A stretch of 64,000 bases of DNA from Echinicola soli (lineage in GTDB: Bacteria > Bacteroidota > Bacteroidia > Cytophagales > Cyclobacteriaceae), in the NCBI RefSeq assembly GCF_006575665.1, contig NZ_CP041253.1, forward strand, positions 315,501 to 379,500, read 5' to 3'. Below, in pieces: positions 1-8,700 of this stretch. Each line of letters starts with the position of its first letter. Position 1 is the first letter of the stretch. The notes beneath the pieces were generated by a model. That model did not search any database and was not told the origin of the DNA. It saw only the letters and a program-made list of their open reading frames with translations. A program made the translations under genes and the position numbers.

Positions 1-600
1 TATTACAATGACTTCCCCATGCTCAACGTCTGGGACAGCAAAGGGGTGTTCTTCGTGATCAGGCACAAGGGAAACCTTGCCTTCAGCACCCTCGAAGAAC
101 GGGAGCTGCCCGAAACAACCGCCCAACATGTGCTCAAAGACGAAGAAATCGAACTGACCAACCCACAATCCAAAACCAAGTATAAGGGAAGGCTCAGAAG
201 AGTGGCCGTGTGGGATGAGGAAAACCGGCAGACCATTGAACTGATCACCAACAACTTTGCCTGGGCGGCCCAGACCATTGGGGACCTCTACAAATCAAGA
301 TGGGAGATTGAGGTGTTTTTTCGGGACATCAAGCAGCTATTGCATATCAAAACCTTTATCGGAACCTCTAAAAATGCAGTAATGATCCAGATATGGACGG
401 CTTTGATCACCATCCTGCTGATCAAAGTCATGAAGGCAACAGCTAAATTCGGCTGGCACCTGTCCAATCTGGTGGCCTTTATCCGGCTCAATATATTCGT
501 GAAAATCGAACTGCAAAAATGGCTTGATAGCCCATTTACGGAACCCGAAAAACCACCCCTGAAAATAGTACAGGGGGATCTGTTTGCTCAAACTCCTTAA
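1..600 (+). mobile_element. IS4-type DDE transposase, C-terminal part (runs off left edge)
   Basis: The reading frame is open from the first base of the window and ends with TAA at 598-600, so only about the last 199 residues are present. The C-terminal half holds the YREK signature of IS4-family transposases: Tyr-x2-Arg-x3-Glu-x6-Lys in the stretch YKSRWEIEVFFRDIK, whose second Glu is the third acidic catalytic residue. The two catalytic Asp residues would lie upstream of the window. The end of the IS was not determined, because the left inverted repeat needed for comparison is outside the window; the stretch at 601-670 is the likely place. Whether the transposase is intact cannot be judged. 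Confidence 0.85.
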
Positions 601-806
601 TATGTCCCCAATTTGCTTTCAAATACAGACTAAAGGGTAAATCAAAAATTATTTAGGACAGCATTGACATTGAAAATAAAACAGATTCCCCCAGGCACCC
701 AGGGAAATCGCTTTTGGATGAGCGACTGCGTATTCCACTAGTTACACCATTCTAACAATGCCTTTATCCCCGATACCACCGGGGCAGGCTATTCGGATCA
801 CGATAC

Positions 807-862
807 ATCGGGAAGGAATCTCTTATTTAAAATTGAGATCCCTCCTCAAGTCGGGATGACAA
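807..862. repeat. Imperfect inverted repeat in the gap between IS and pnp
   Basis: In the gene-free stretch 601-929, GGAAGGAATCTC near 821-832 is followed after a short AT-rich loop by GAGATCCCTCC at 835-845, so the DNA can fold into an imperfect hairpin ending in CGGGATGAC. The GGAAGGAATCTC arm recurs in the inverted repeat at 31721-31808. I see no gene, promoter or terminator that I can support in the rest of 601-929. Confidence 0.45.
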
Positions 863-929
863 CGAATTATAAATTGTGATTTATACAACATTTTTTTTAA
901 GAGCGATTGCCCTGCCCAGGCACCGGCCG

Positions 930-1772
930 CTACGCCATCTTACTGATCAGGGAAGCAATGATACGTGTCATCTTAGGTTCAGCAATCGCCGCCGCTGCTA
1001 TGACCTCTTGGATGGATATCTTCTTCACCTTTCCAGGTGAGCACAAATCAGTAATGGCAGACACCGCAAAAACGGGTAAATCCATCTGCCGTGCCACGAT
1101 CACTTCCGGAACAGTGCTCATCCCCACTGCATCAGCTCCAATGGTTCGCAGGTAACGGTACTCTGCCTTCGTCTCCAAGTTAGGGCCTTGTACTCCAGCA
1201 TATACTCCCTGATGAACCCTAATGTCTTCCGCTTTAGCAGCCTCAACTGCCACTTCCAGCATTTTCGGATCATACGGTTCGCTCATATCCGGAAACCGTA
1301 CTCCAAAAGCATCAAGGTTTTTGCCCCGTAATGGATTTTCGGGAAAAAGGTCTATATGATCAGTGATCAACATCACATCGCCTACTTCAAACTCCGGATC
1401 CAAGCCTCCTGCAGCATTGGAAACAATAAGTTTCTTTATTCCCAACTGCCTCATCACCCTGACAGGAAAGGTCACTTCTTTCATGGAATAGCCTTCATAA
1501 TAATGAAATCGTCCTTTCATCGCCACGACATTTACACCATTCAACACCCCGAAAATCAGTTCCCCGGCATGCGTCTCCACTGTGGAGACGGGAAAGTAGG
1601 GAATGTCTTTATAGGAAATGGTCTTGTGCACTTGAATTTTATCGATAAGCTGCCCCAAACCTGTTCCTAAAATAATCCCAACTTCTGGAGAGAGGCCTTG
1701 CTGCAGTGAAATGTACCTCACAGCTTCGGCTATCTGCTCGAGGTAAGGGACACTGGTATCTGCTTTTTTCAT
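930..1772 (-). CDS. Purine nucleoside phosphorylase (trimeric PNP type)
   Basis: Phosphorolyses purine nucleosides to base and ribose-1-phosphate in the cytoplasm (purine salvage). The protein has the low-molecular-weight PNP signatures in order: a phosphate-binding loop GIILGTGLGQL near the N-terminus, SNAAGGL in the middle, the purine-site stretch GPNLETKAEYR, and MSTVPEVIVAR. The usual base-recognition Asn of the 'ITN' motif is Asp here (SAITDLC), a change that in human PNP (N243D) widens specificity to adenosine. I chose the ATG at 1772, giving 280 residues of normal family length; the ORF is open 17 codons further upstream, but that stretch looks unlike the family. The gene stands alone, divergent from the FMN reductase. 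Confidence 0.9.
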   Translation of the reverse strand: MKKADTSVPYLEQIAEAVRYISLQQGLSPEVGIILGTGLGQLIDKIQVHKTISYKDIPYFPVSTVETHAGELIFGVLNGVNVVAMKGRFHYYEGYSMKEVTFPVRVMRQLGIKKLIVSNAAGGLDPEFEVGDVMLITDHIDLFPENPLRGKNLDAFGVRFPDMSEPYDPKMLEVAVEAAKAEDIRVHQGVYAGVQGPNLETKAEYRYLRTIGADAVGMSTVPEVIVARQMDLPVFAVSAITDLCSPGKVKKISIQEVIAAAAIAEPKMTRIIASLISKMA

Positions 1773-1908
1773 ATTTGATTGGTTTATGGAAATCTTTCCT
1801 TTTATTTTTAGTGTTGTACCCAAAAGAAGGTGTGCCTGTTGTGAACGCTAAAGATGGCAACAGGGTATCCTAAACACCAAATTTCAAAAGTAATAAGTAC
1901 TCATATTC

Positions 1909-2433
1909 ATGATAAAAATAATCATTGGTACCAATAGAAAAAATGCGTTATCCAAGACCATCGCTTCCCAGTACCAAGAAATTCTAAAAGAGAAGGGAGT
2001 CGAATCAAGCATCATTGACCTGAGAGAACTTCCTGATGATTTTGTATTTTCGGCCCTTTATGAAAACAATGGTCAAAACCAAGCCTACAATGCCCTTCAC
2101 GCAGACGTAAAAGCAGGTAGCAAATTTGTATTTATCGTTCCGGAGTATAACGGATCATTTCCAGGGATCCTAAAATCATTTATTGACGGGATGACTTATC
2201 CCAATACGTTCAGAGGTAAAAAGTGTGCCATGGTAGGCCTGTCTTCAGGAATAGGCGGCGGTGGCATCGCATTGAGCCACCTTACCGACATATTCCACTA
2301 CTTGGGCATGCACGTCCTGGCCAATAAGCCAAAACTTGCAAAAATTGAGGAAAATATGTCTAATAACTTGCTCACCAACAAGTTTTACATAGACCTTTTA
2401 AAAACCCAAGCAGCAATGTTGATTGACTTTTAG
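1909..2433 (+). CDS. NAD(P)H-dependent FMN reductase family protein
   Basis: A 174-residue flavodoxin-fold protein of the NADPH-dependent FMN reductase family. It starts with the beta1/phosphate-loop sequence IIIGTNRKNALSKTIA and carries the family's middle motif VPEYNGSFPGILKSFIDG, which contacts the flavin, followed by a glycine-rich SSGIGGGG turn. Members reduce FMN, quinones or azo compounds with NAD(P)H; the substrate here cannot be told from sequence. It is convergent with ftsZ: its TAG ends at 2433 and the ftsZ stop begins at 2434, so the two genes abut with no intergenic base and no visible terminator. Confidence 0.85.
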   Translation: MIKIIIGTNRKNALSKTIASQYQEILKEKGVESSIIDLRELPDDFVFSALYENNGQNQAYNALHADVKAGSKFVFIVPEYNGSFPGILKSFIDGMTYPNTFRGKKCAMVGLSSGIGGGGIALSHLTDIFHYLGMHVLANKPKLAKIEENMSNNLLTNKFYIDLLKTQAAMLIDF

Positions 2434-4050
2434 TTAATCAACATTATCATGTAAAAACCGGTTATTGCCCAGAATCTCATTATCATCATTTAAGTTGAAC
2501 TTAGAGATATTGGTTTCTGAGCTATGTTGCACATCCTGGAGTTTTACATTTTTTCTTAAATAAGCTGGCGTATCAAGCTTTTCTTTAAATTCATCAGGAG
2601 TTTGGTTGACCGCCCTGAGGTTTTTAAGCCGTTCAAATCGCTCATGTGCTCTTTGCATGGCCTTTTGCTTGATTTGCTCATAATATTCATTGGCATAACC
2701 TGTTTGTGATGCGCTATTGCTTTCCTGTAGCTGCGCTTTTGGCTGCGCTGGTTCATCATCATAAAGTGGTGTCACCTTTTTCTGCGGATTAGCAGGAACG
2801 AATTCAAACTCCCCATCTTCTTGGGCATGTTCGTTTTCGGTATCCACTTGGGGCTGCTGGTTGGCAGGGCTTGTGGATTGCTGCTCCTCCTGCTTGTGGT
2901 TATTGGCAGGAGTAGGCTGCTGAATGGTAAAGGTAAACGTCTGACCTGCAGAAGCGTTGTTTTCCTCTTCCACCTTGGTGGTCTTTCCGGAATCCAGGTC
3001 GATCACCTTTTTGGTGCTTTCTTCCTGCTGAGGCTTGGCTTCTTCGCCATAGGTTCCTTTGGCTAGCTGGCCCGCCTGAAAACCGGTAGCAATTACTGTC
3101 ACACGGATCGATTTTTTCAAATCCGGATCGATGCCTTGGCCAAAAATCACCTCTGCATCATCACCTGCCCTGTCTTGGATATATTCGGTGATCTCGCTCA
3201 ATTCATCCATAGAAAGTTCTTCTTCCTCACCGGACATAATCGACAATAGGATTTTTTGGGCACCTTTGATGTCCACATTGTTCAGCAATGGCGAAGCGAT
3301 GGCTTTCTCGGCTGCCTTGATGGCACGACCTTCCATCTCTTCGGTAGCAGAGCCCATCACGGCTGCCCCGGCATCTTTCATTACCGTCTTCACATCCTCA
3401 AAATCGACGTTTACATCCTGATGAACAGTGATGATCTCAGCGATGGATTTCGCAGCAGTGGTCAAGACGTTATCGGCTTTTCCAAATGCAGCGCGAATGG
3501 GCAGGTTGCCATAAACCTCTCGCAGTTTGTCATTAAGGATGACCAACACCGTATCACAATTGGACCTTAGTTCTTCGATCCCTTTTTGGGCGGCACCTGT
3601 CTTCTTACGGCCTTCAAAAATAAATGGAGCGGTCACTATTCCCACAGTAAGGATATCCATATCCTTGGCGATCTTTGCCAATACCGGAGCGGCTCCCGTA
3701 CCGGTTCCTCCGCCCATTCCAGCGGTAATGAATACCATCTTGGTATTGTCCGCCAATAGCTCCCGGATTTCTTCTTTGCTTTCCAGGGCTGCATTTTTGC
3801 CTTTTTCCGGATTGGCCCCTGCACCAAGTCCCTCGGTCAGGTTGGCGCCTATCTGTAGCTTTAACGGTACCGGGCTGCTCTTCAGCGCCTGGGCGTCCGT
3901 ATTGACTACCACAAACTCCACATCCTTTATTCCTTGTCCAAACATGTGGTTCACGGCATTGGAACCACCTCCTCCCACACCTATCACCTTGATGATAGAT
4001 TTGTGGTTTTTAGGAATATCAAATTTGTAATCTCTCATAGTATCTGACAT
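2434..4050 (-). CDS. ftsZ: Cell division GTPase FtsZ
   Basis: Tubulin-like GTPase that polymerises into the Z-ring at midcell. The N-terminal GTPase core (about residues 15-325) has the nucleotide loop GVGGGGSNAVNHM, the tubulin signature GGGTGTGAAP and the T7-loop region. At 538 residues it is much longer than the roughly 380-residue E. coli protein; the excess is a Gln/Glu/Asn-rich, low-complexity linker from about 330 to 480, as usual in Bacteroidetes. A conserved terminal peptide (DTPAYLRKNVKLQ) follows and is probably the FtsA-binding tail, with an unusual extra 35 residues after it. It is the last gene of the dcw operon, 67 bp after ftsA. Confidence 0.98.
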   Translation of the reverse strand: MSDTMRDYKFDIPKNHKSIIKVIGVGGGGSNAVNHMFGQGIKDVEFVVVNTDAQALKSSPVPLKLQIGANLTEGLGAGANPEKGKNAALESKEEIRELLADNTKMVFITAGMGGGTGTGAAPVLAKIAKDMDILTVGIVTAPFIFEGRKKTGAAQKGIEELRSNCDTVLVILNDKLREVYGNLPIRAAFGKADNVLTTAAKSIAEIITVHQDVNVDFEDVKTVMKDAGAAVMGSATEEMEGRAIKAAEKAIASPLLNNVDIKGAQKILLSIMSGEEEELSMDELSEITEYIQDRAGDDAEVIFGQGIDPDLKKSIRVTVIATGFQAGQLAKGTYGEEAKPQQEESTKKVIDLDSGKTTKVEEENNASAGQTFTFTIQQPTPANNHKQEEQQSTSPANQQPQVDTENEHAQEDGEFEFVPANPQKKVTPLYDDEPAQPKAQLQESNSASQTGYANEYYEQIKQKAMQRAHERFERLKNLRAVNQTPDEFKEKLDTPAYLRKNVKLQDVQHSSETNISKFNLNDDNEILGNNRFLHDNVD

Positions 4051-4117
4051 TATTTCCTCAATTTTTGGTGAACTGTATTTCTATTTTTCTAGGGTCACTA
4101 CCTATCTTAAAATGAGA

Positions 4118-5419
4118 TCAGTAGTTTTCCTCATCTCCTAAATCGTCTGTTATAAAATCCTTTAATCTTCTGCGAATACTGCCAAAGATATCCTTTCCCG
4201 GCAATTCAGCACGCTTTTCTTGCCTTCCTGGAACCTGACGCTGACGGTAAATGTCCTCTCTATCATCCAGTGCTTTAAAGCCTGCCAGCACCAATCCCAC
4301 CGTAGTGGCAAACATTGGGCTCTTCACTTCTTCGATCTTGGATTTGCCAAGGTGCTCATTTGGATAGCCAATACGCGTATCCAAGCCTGTCATATATTCA
4401 AAAAGCTGCCCTACTCCCTGTAGCTGCGAGCCACCGCCAGTAAGCACGATGCCTCCTGCCAGTTTTTTGTATAGACCGCTGGCCACAATTTCCGATTGGA
4501 CCATCTCGATGATCTCTTCCATTCTGGCTTCAATGATATGTGCCAGGTTCTTGACCGAAATCTCTTTTGGAGGACGGTTTCTCAAACCAGGAATGGAAAC
4601 AATTTCATTTGGGTTGGCCTCTTCCGATATGGCACGACCAAACTTCGTCTTCAGTAGCTCCGCCTGGTTCTGCATCACCATACATCCCTCCTTGATATCA
4701 GAAGTAATGATATTGCCACCAAATGGGATGACGGCGGTATGACGGATGATATTATCGTAGAAAATAGCTATGTCTGTGGTACCGCCACCAATATCCACCA
4801 AGCAGCAACCAGCCTCTTTGTCCAAATCACTGAGAACGGAAAGTGAACTTGCCAATGGCTCAAGAATCAGGTCTTTGGAATAAAGCTCTGCTCGTTTTAC
4901 GCATCGGTTGATATTATTGATAGCTGTGGTCTGGGCAGTGATGATATGGAAATCTGCTTCCAAGCGGGCTCCGGACATGCCCACAGGGTCTTTGATACCA
5001 TCTTCATAATCCACTGTATAATCCTGCGGCATCACGTGAATAATCGTATTTCCTGGAGGCACTACAATGTTCTCCATGTCATTGGAAAGGCGACGCACAT
5101 CCTCGATGGTAATCTCATCATCCTTGGTGTTTCGGATGATCACCCCGTGATGCACAGAGCTTCGGATATGTTGTCCGGCAATACCCACGATAACCTCGCG
5201 GATATCTACTTCTGCCATATCTGAAGCTTCATATACTGCCTTCTGAATAGCATTTACCGTCTTGTCAATATTGGTCACAATACCGCGGATCACACCATCC
5301 GAAACGGCCTTGCCCATGCCAAGAACTTCCAGTTTTCCAAATTCATTCTTGCGCCCGATGATCGCACAAATCTTCGTGGTGCCAATGTCCAGTCCTACGA
5401 TTAATTTTTCAGTTTCCAT
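4118..5419 (-). CDS. ftsA: Cell division protein FtsA (actin-like membrane tether)
   Basis: Actin-fold ATPase that links FtsZ filaments to the membrane. The start IVGLDIGTTKICAIIG is the phosphate-1 motif, LVDIGGGTTDIAIF is phosphate-2, and GGIVLTGGGSQLQGV is the adenosine motif near residue 330. At 433 residues it has normal length. The C-terminal stretch (IRRRLKDFITDDL) resembles the amphipathic membrane-targeting helix of the family. It lies 11 bp downstream of ftsQ and 67 bp upstream of ftsZ, the classical order ftsQ-ftsA-ftsZ. Confidence 0.97.
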   Translation of the reverse strand: METEKLIVGLDIGTTKICAIIGRKNEFGKLEVLGMGKAVSDGVIRGIVTNIDKTVNAIQKAVYEASDMAEVDIREVIVGIAGQHIRSSVHHGVIIRNTKDDEITIEDVRRLSNDMENIVVPPGNTIIHVMPQDYTVDYEDGIKDPVGMSGARLEADFHIITAQTTAINNINRCVKRAELYSKDLILEPLASSLSVLSDLDKEAGCCLVDIGGGTTDIAIFYDNIIRHTAVIPFGGNIITSDIKEGCMVMQNQAELLKTKFGRAISEEANPNEIVSIPGLRNRPPKEISVKNLAHIIEARMEEIIEMVQSEIVASGLYKKLAGGIVLTGGGSQLQGVGQLFEYMTGLDTRIGYPNEHLGKSKIEEVKSPMFATTVGLVLAGFKALDDREDIYRQRQVPGRQEKRAELPGKDIFGSIRRRLKDFITDDLGDEENY

Positions 5420-5430
5420 AGCTATATCAA

Positions 5431-6195
5431 TTATTCACAAATGATTTGATCCTTAAATTTCACGTTTACCCTAGAATAGGCATCCCAGCCTTTCTCGGGT
5501 ATGATTTCTTCATAGAATAAATTTATCCGTTCAAATTTATCCTCAATGTCTACAGGCTTGCCAAATTCAATTTCCTGTCGCCCTACCTGCTGAAACAAAC
5601 TTATATTTCCTTTCCTGTCTATTTCCAAGGAGGCAATCTGTGCACTCCAAAAGTCACTCCTATCAATAAAATAGATCAGGTCCAATAAATCCTGATGCTC
5701 TTTTCCCAAATCCTTCGCCGCCAACAAATCATCGACACCCTTCCCTTCGATGATCAGCACCCTGGAGGTATAGTGCGAGGATGTCGGCAAGATCAACCCC
5801 TCTGACGAAATATAACCGTCCGCTGCCAATGGCCTTGTAATTCGTGCCATCGGCCGGTATTGATCAATCCTCACCAGCACATCTCCCTTCAGGTCATTAT
5901 AGACCTCTGCATTCTTCACGAAGGGATGGCTCTCTACCTTTTCTTCCAGCTTACTTAACTGGATATTTTCAAGTTTAGCGCCCTCCGAAAGATTAGGGAA
6001 GGTTTTGAGCAGCATGGATGAAATCTCATCTTCCTCCACAAAGTACACATCACTGATGCCGTTCACTTTCACCGACAACCCATGGTAGCTGCGCTCAGCT
6101 CCTTTCTTCTCCACAAAACCTATAAATCCCACCAACACCAACAAAAGTGCAGTGAATATGGCCGATTGCTTTATTTTCAATTGCTTCAGTCCCAT
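5431..6195 (-). CDS. ftsQ: Cell division protein FtsQ/DivIB-like
   Basis: A bitopic membrane protein of 254 residues. A short basic N-terminus precedes a single transmembrane helix (about residues 11-27, FTALLLVLVGFIGFV), followed by a periplasmic POTRA-like region (VKNAEVYNDLKGDVLVRI) and a beta domain. Sequence similarity within the FtsQ family is weak, so the name rests mainly on topology, length and position between murC and ftsA. FtsQ joins the early and late divisome by binding FtsL and FtsB. Its ATG lies inside the 3' end of murC (10-base overlap), implying translational coupling. Confidence 0.85.
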   Translation of the reverse strand: MGLKQLKIKQSAIFTALLLVLVGFIGFVEKKGAERSYHGLSVKVNGISDVYFVEEDEISSMLLKTFPNLSEGAKLENIQLSKLEEKVESHPFVKNAEVYNDLKGDVLVRIDQYRPMARITRPLAADGYISSEGLILPTSSHYTSRVLIIEGKGVDDLLAAKDLGKEHQDLLDLIYFIDRSDFWSAQIASLEIDRKGNISLFQQVGRQEIEFGKPVDIEDKFERINLFYEEIIPEKGWDAYSRVNVKFKDQIICE

Positions 6196-7583
6196 TGCTC
6201 CATCAGGTTATTGATTGGATCCACTAATCGATCGATATCTCCCGCCCCCAAGGTCACCAGCACCGCTGGCCGTTGTTTATCCAAAAACTCCAGTAATTCA
6301 TCCTTGGAATGCAAAGACTTCTCCTTTGCGCTGATCTTATCCATCAGCATCTCCGCATTCACTCCTTCTATCGGCAGCTCCCTGGCAGGGTAGATATCCA
6401 ATAAAATCACTTCATCGGCCAGGGATAGTGCCTCTGAAAATCCGTCTGCAAAATCCCTCGTCCTGGTATACAGATGAGGCTGGAAAACTGCCGTAAGTTT
6501 TTGCTCGGGATACATCGCTCTCACTGACTTTAAAAAAGCCCTTATCTCCTCTGGATGATGGGCATAGTCATCGATGTAAACGCCCTTCTCATCCTGCCGC
6601 TTGATCTCAAATCGGCGCTTGACACCTTTAAACGTCTCAAGCCCCTCTCGGATGGCGGCTTCACTGATCCCGAAATGCAAGGCAATGGAAATTGATGCCA
6701 AGGCATTTTCCACATTGTGAAAGCCGGGCACACGTAAAACCAGCCCCTTGATGGTCTTCTCTTCGCTGACATAATCAAACTCAAAAGAGGCAATTCCAGC
6801 CTTGATATTCTCTGCCCTGACAGCCCCTTCTCCCAGTCCATATTGACGCAAAGTCAAACTGCCAAAATCATTCCTATTTAGCTTTTCAAGGGCATCTTTT
6901 TGAATAAATAACACCCCATCATCAGGAAGTAAACTGATGTACTTTTCGAAGTTTCTTGTAAGCTCCTGAGCATCACCATAAATATCCAAGTGATCGGCAT
7001 CCACACTCGTCACCACAGCCACATTCGGATGTAATCTCAAAAAGGAACGGTCAAACTCATCCGCCTCTACCACTACGATCGGTTGCTCCTCATTTTCCTC
7101 ATCATGTAGAATAAGGTTACTCTCATAATTCTGCGTAAGGCCGCCCAAAAAAGCGGCAATATTCTTACCAGCAAATTTCAGCATATGGGCCACCATACTG
7201 GAGGTTGTGGTTTTGCCATGGGTGCCGGCCACACCGACAGTATACATGGAAGACGTAATCATGCCAAGTACCTCCGAGCGCTTTTTCAGGTCAAAATCTT
7301 CCTTGATGAAGTGGTTGAGCTGTACGCTGTCTTTTGGTATCGCAGGCGTCCATACGATCAGCACATCTTCAGCATTTTCTTTGATGTTCGCAGGAATCGT
7401 ATCCACGGTATCCTCATAGGTAATCTGTATCCCTTCCTCTTCAAGCTTTCTGGTCAAAGGGGATGGTGTCCGGTCATACCCGCTCACAGGGATACCGATA
7501 TGGTTAAACCACCGGGCAATGGCACTCATGCCAATCCCGCCGATCCCCAGAAAATACACGCTATGTAACTTTTCCCAATTCAT
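6186..7583 (-). CDS. murC: UDP-N-acetylmuramate-L-alanine ligase MurC
   Basis: Adds L-Ala to UDP-MurNAc, the first amino acid of the peptidoglycan stem peptide, with ATP hydrolysis. It has the Rossmann-like UDP-binding N-terminus (FLGIGGIGMSAIARW), the central ATPase loop VAGTHGKTTTSSM typical of MurC (Gly-Thr-His rather than Gly-Thr-Asn), the DEFDRSF and DADHLDIYG motifs, and DDYAHHPEEI in the C-terminal domain. Its 465 residues match the family. Start and upstream murG stop share ATGA (4-base overlap). Confidence 0.97.
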   Translation of the reverse strand: MNWEKLHSVYFLGIGGIGMSAIARWFNHIGIPVSGYDRTPSPLTRKLEEEGIQITYEDTVDTIPANIKENAEDVLIVWTPAIPKDSVQLNHFIKEDFDLKKRSEVLGMITSSMYTVGVAGTHGKTTTSSMVAHMLKFAGKNIAAFLGGLTQNYESNLILHDEENEEQPIVVVEADEFDRSFLRLHPNVAVVTSVDADHLDIYGDAQELTRNFEKYISLLPDDGVLFIQKDALEKLNRNDFGSLTLRQYGLGEGAVRAENIKAGIASFEFDYVSEEKTIKGLVLRVPGFHNVENALASISIALHFGISEAAIREGLETFKGVKRRFEIKRQDEKGVYIDDYAHHPEEIRAFLKSVRAMYPEQKLTAVFQPHLYTRTRDFADGFSEALSLADEVILLDIYPARELPIEGVNAEMLMDKISAKEKSLHSKDELLEFLDKQRPAVLVTLGAGDIDRLVDPINNLMEQWD

Positions 7584-8662
7584 TTGATCAACGCTTCCAG
7601 TTTCTTTACAATCTCCCGGGCAGCATCTGGCTTGCCCATTTTCTTTATATTTTTGCCAAGGCGCTCCATTCCTTCAGGATCCGCCATAAGTCCGTCCACT
7701 TTTCCAACAAGTCCCTCCACAGCCTCATCATCGCTAAGTAATACCGCAGCATCTTTCTCTACACAGGCCAAGGCGTTTTTTGTCTGGTGGTCTTCGGCCA
7801 CGTTAGGAGACGGAATGAAAATCACCGGCTTGCCTACCAAGCTCAATTCTGACACCGACAAGGCACCCGCTCTGGAAACCACCAGATCTGCAGCCGCATA
7901 GGCCAAGTCCATTTCCCGAATAAACTCCAGCGCATGCACATGCGCCAGCCCCGCTGAGACCAACTTCGCTGTCATTTCTTCAATATAAAACTTCCCTGTC
8001 TGCCAAAGCACCTGATAGCCTTGCTCCTCAAAATGCTTCATCGACGCCACCACTGCATTATTGATGGTCCTGGCGCCCAAGCTTCCTCCCAACACCAACA
8101 CCACCTGTCGACCCGCTTCCAATCCAAAATGGCTCAGTGCCTGCTCTTTTTTGGCCCCAAGGTCCAAAATGTCCTTTCTCACTGGATTGCCGGTAAAATA
8201 AATCCTGTCAGCAGGAAAAAACTTTTCCATTCCCTCATACGCCACACAAAATGCCCTTGCCTTTTTGGCCAATAACTTGTTGGTCAACCCAGCGAAGGAA
8301 TTTTGCTCTTGGATCAGCGTGGGAATCCCTTGCTGTTGGGCCACGTATAGCAATGGTCCACTGGCATATCCTCCAACACCTACTACTGCATGAGGCTTAA
8401 ACCGCTTGATCAGTTTTTTGGCTTTGTTGATACTGTCCCAAAGCTTAAAGGGAAAGCTCAGGTTTTGCAGGGTAAGCCTGCGTTGAAGTCCTGCCACGGG
8501 TAAGCCTTCGATGGTATAACCTGCTTCCGGGACTTTTTGCATCTCCATTTTTCCTTCAGCACCGACGAAAAGGATTTCACTTTCCGGGTACCGCTCAGCC
8601 CAAGCATGGGCGATGGCTATAGCCGGATAAATATGTCCGCCTGTACCACCTCCACTGATCAT
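7580..8662 (-). CDS. murG: Lipid II synthase MurG (GlcNAc transferase)
   Basis: GT28 glycosyltransferase that transfers GlcNAc from UDP-GlcNAc to lipid I on the inner membrane face, giving lipid II. It shows the N-terminal GGGTGGHIYPAIA loop, the interdomain GGSLGART loop, and the donor-site region RAGALSVSELSLVGKP. The first ATG (8662) gives a protein beginning Met-Ile-Ser-Gly-Gly, which lacks most of the first beta strand of other MurG proteins. The frame stays open upstream to 8726 and would encode residues reading KETYRIMISGGG, but offers no ATG, GTG or TTG. See the separate finding on the start. Confidence 0.95.
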   Translation of the reverse strand: MISGGGTGGHIYPAIAIAHAWAERYPESEILFVGAEGKMEMQKVPEAGYTIEGLPVAGLQRRLTLQNLSFPFKLWDSINKAKKLIKRFKPHAVVGVGGYASGPLLYVAQQQGIPTLIQEQNSFAGLTNKLLAKKARAFCVAYEGMEKFFPADRIYFTGNPVRKDILDLGAKKEQALSHFGLEAGRQVVLVLGGSLGARTINNAVVASMKHFEEQGYQVLWQTGKFYIEEMTAKLVSAGLAHVHALEFIREMDLAYAAADLVVSRAGALSVSELSLVGKPVIFIPSPNVAEDHQTKNALACVEKDAAVLLSDDEAVEGLVGKVDGLMADPEGMERLGKNIKKMGKPDAAREIVKKLEALIK

Positions 8663-8700
8663 GATTCGATATGTTTCCTTCGCTTCGATAAATTTTTTAT

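Noticed and set aside
601..670. Right terminal inverted repeat of the IS
   Set aside because: The left end is outside the window, so no inverted-repeat partner can be compared and the end cannot be placed.
1885..1892. TACTTTTG on the minus strand upstream of pnp as a promoter
   Set aside because: The -7-type octamer is expected by chance many times in 64 kb, no TTG -33 is at the right distance, and it lies more than 110 bp from the start.
3527..4030. 167-residue plus-strand frame opposite ftsZ
   Set aside because: It is the complement of the conserved FtsZ GTPase domain and has no family resemblance; the minus-strand gene explains the open frame.
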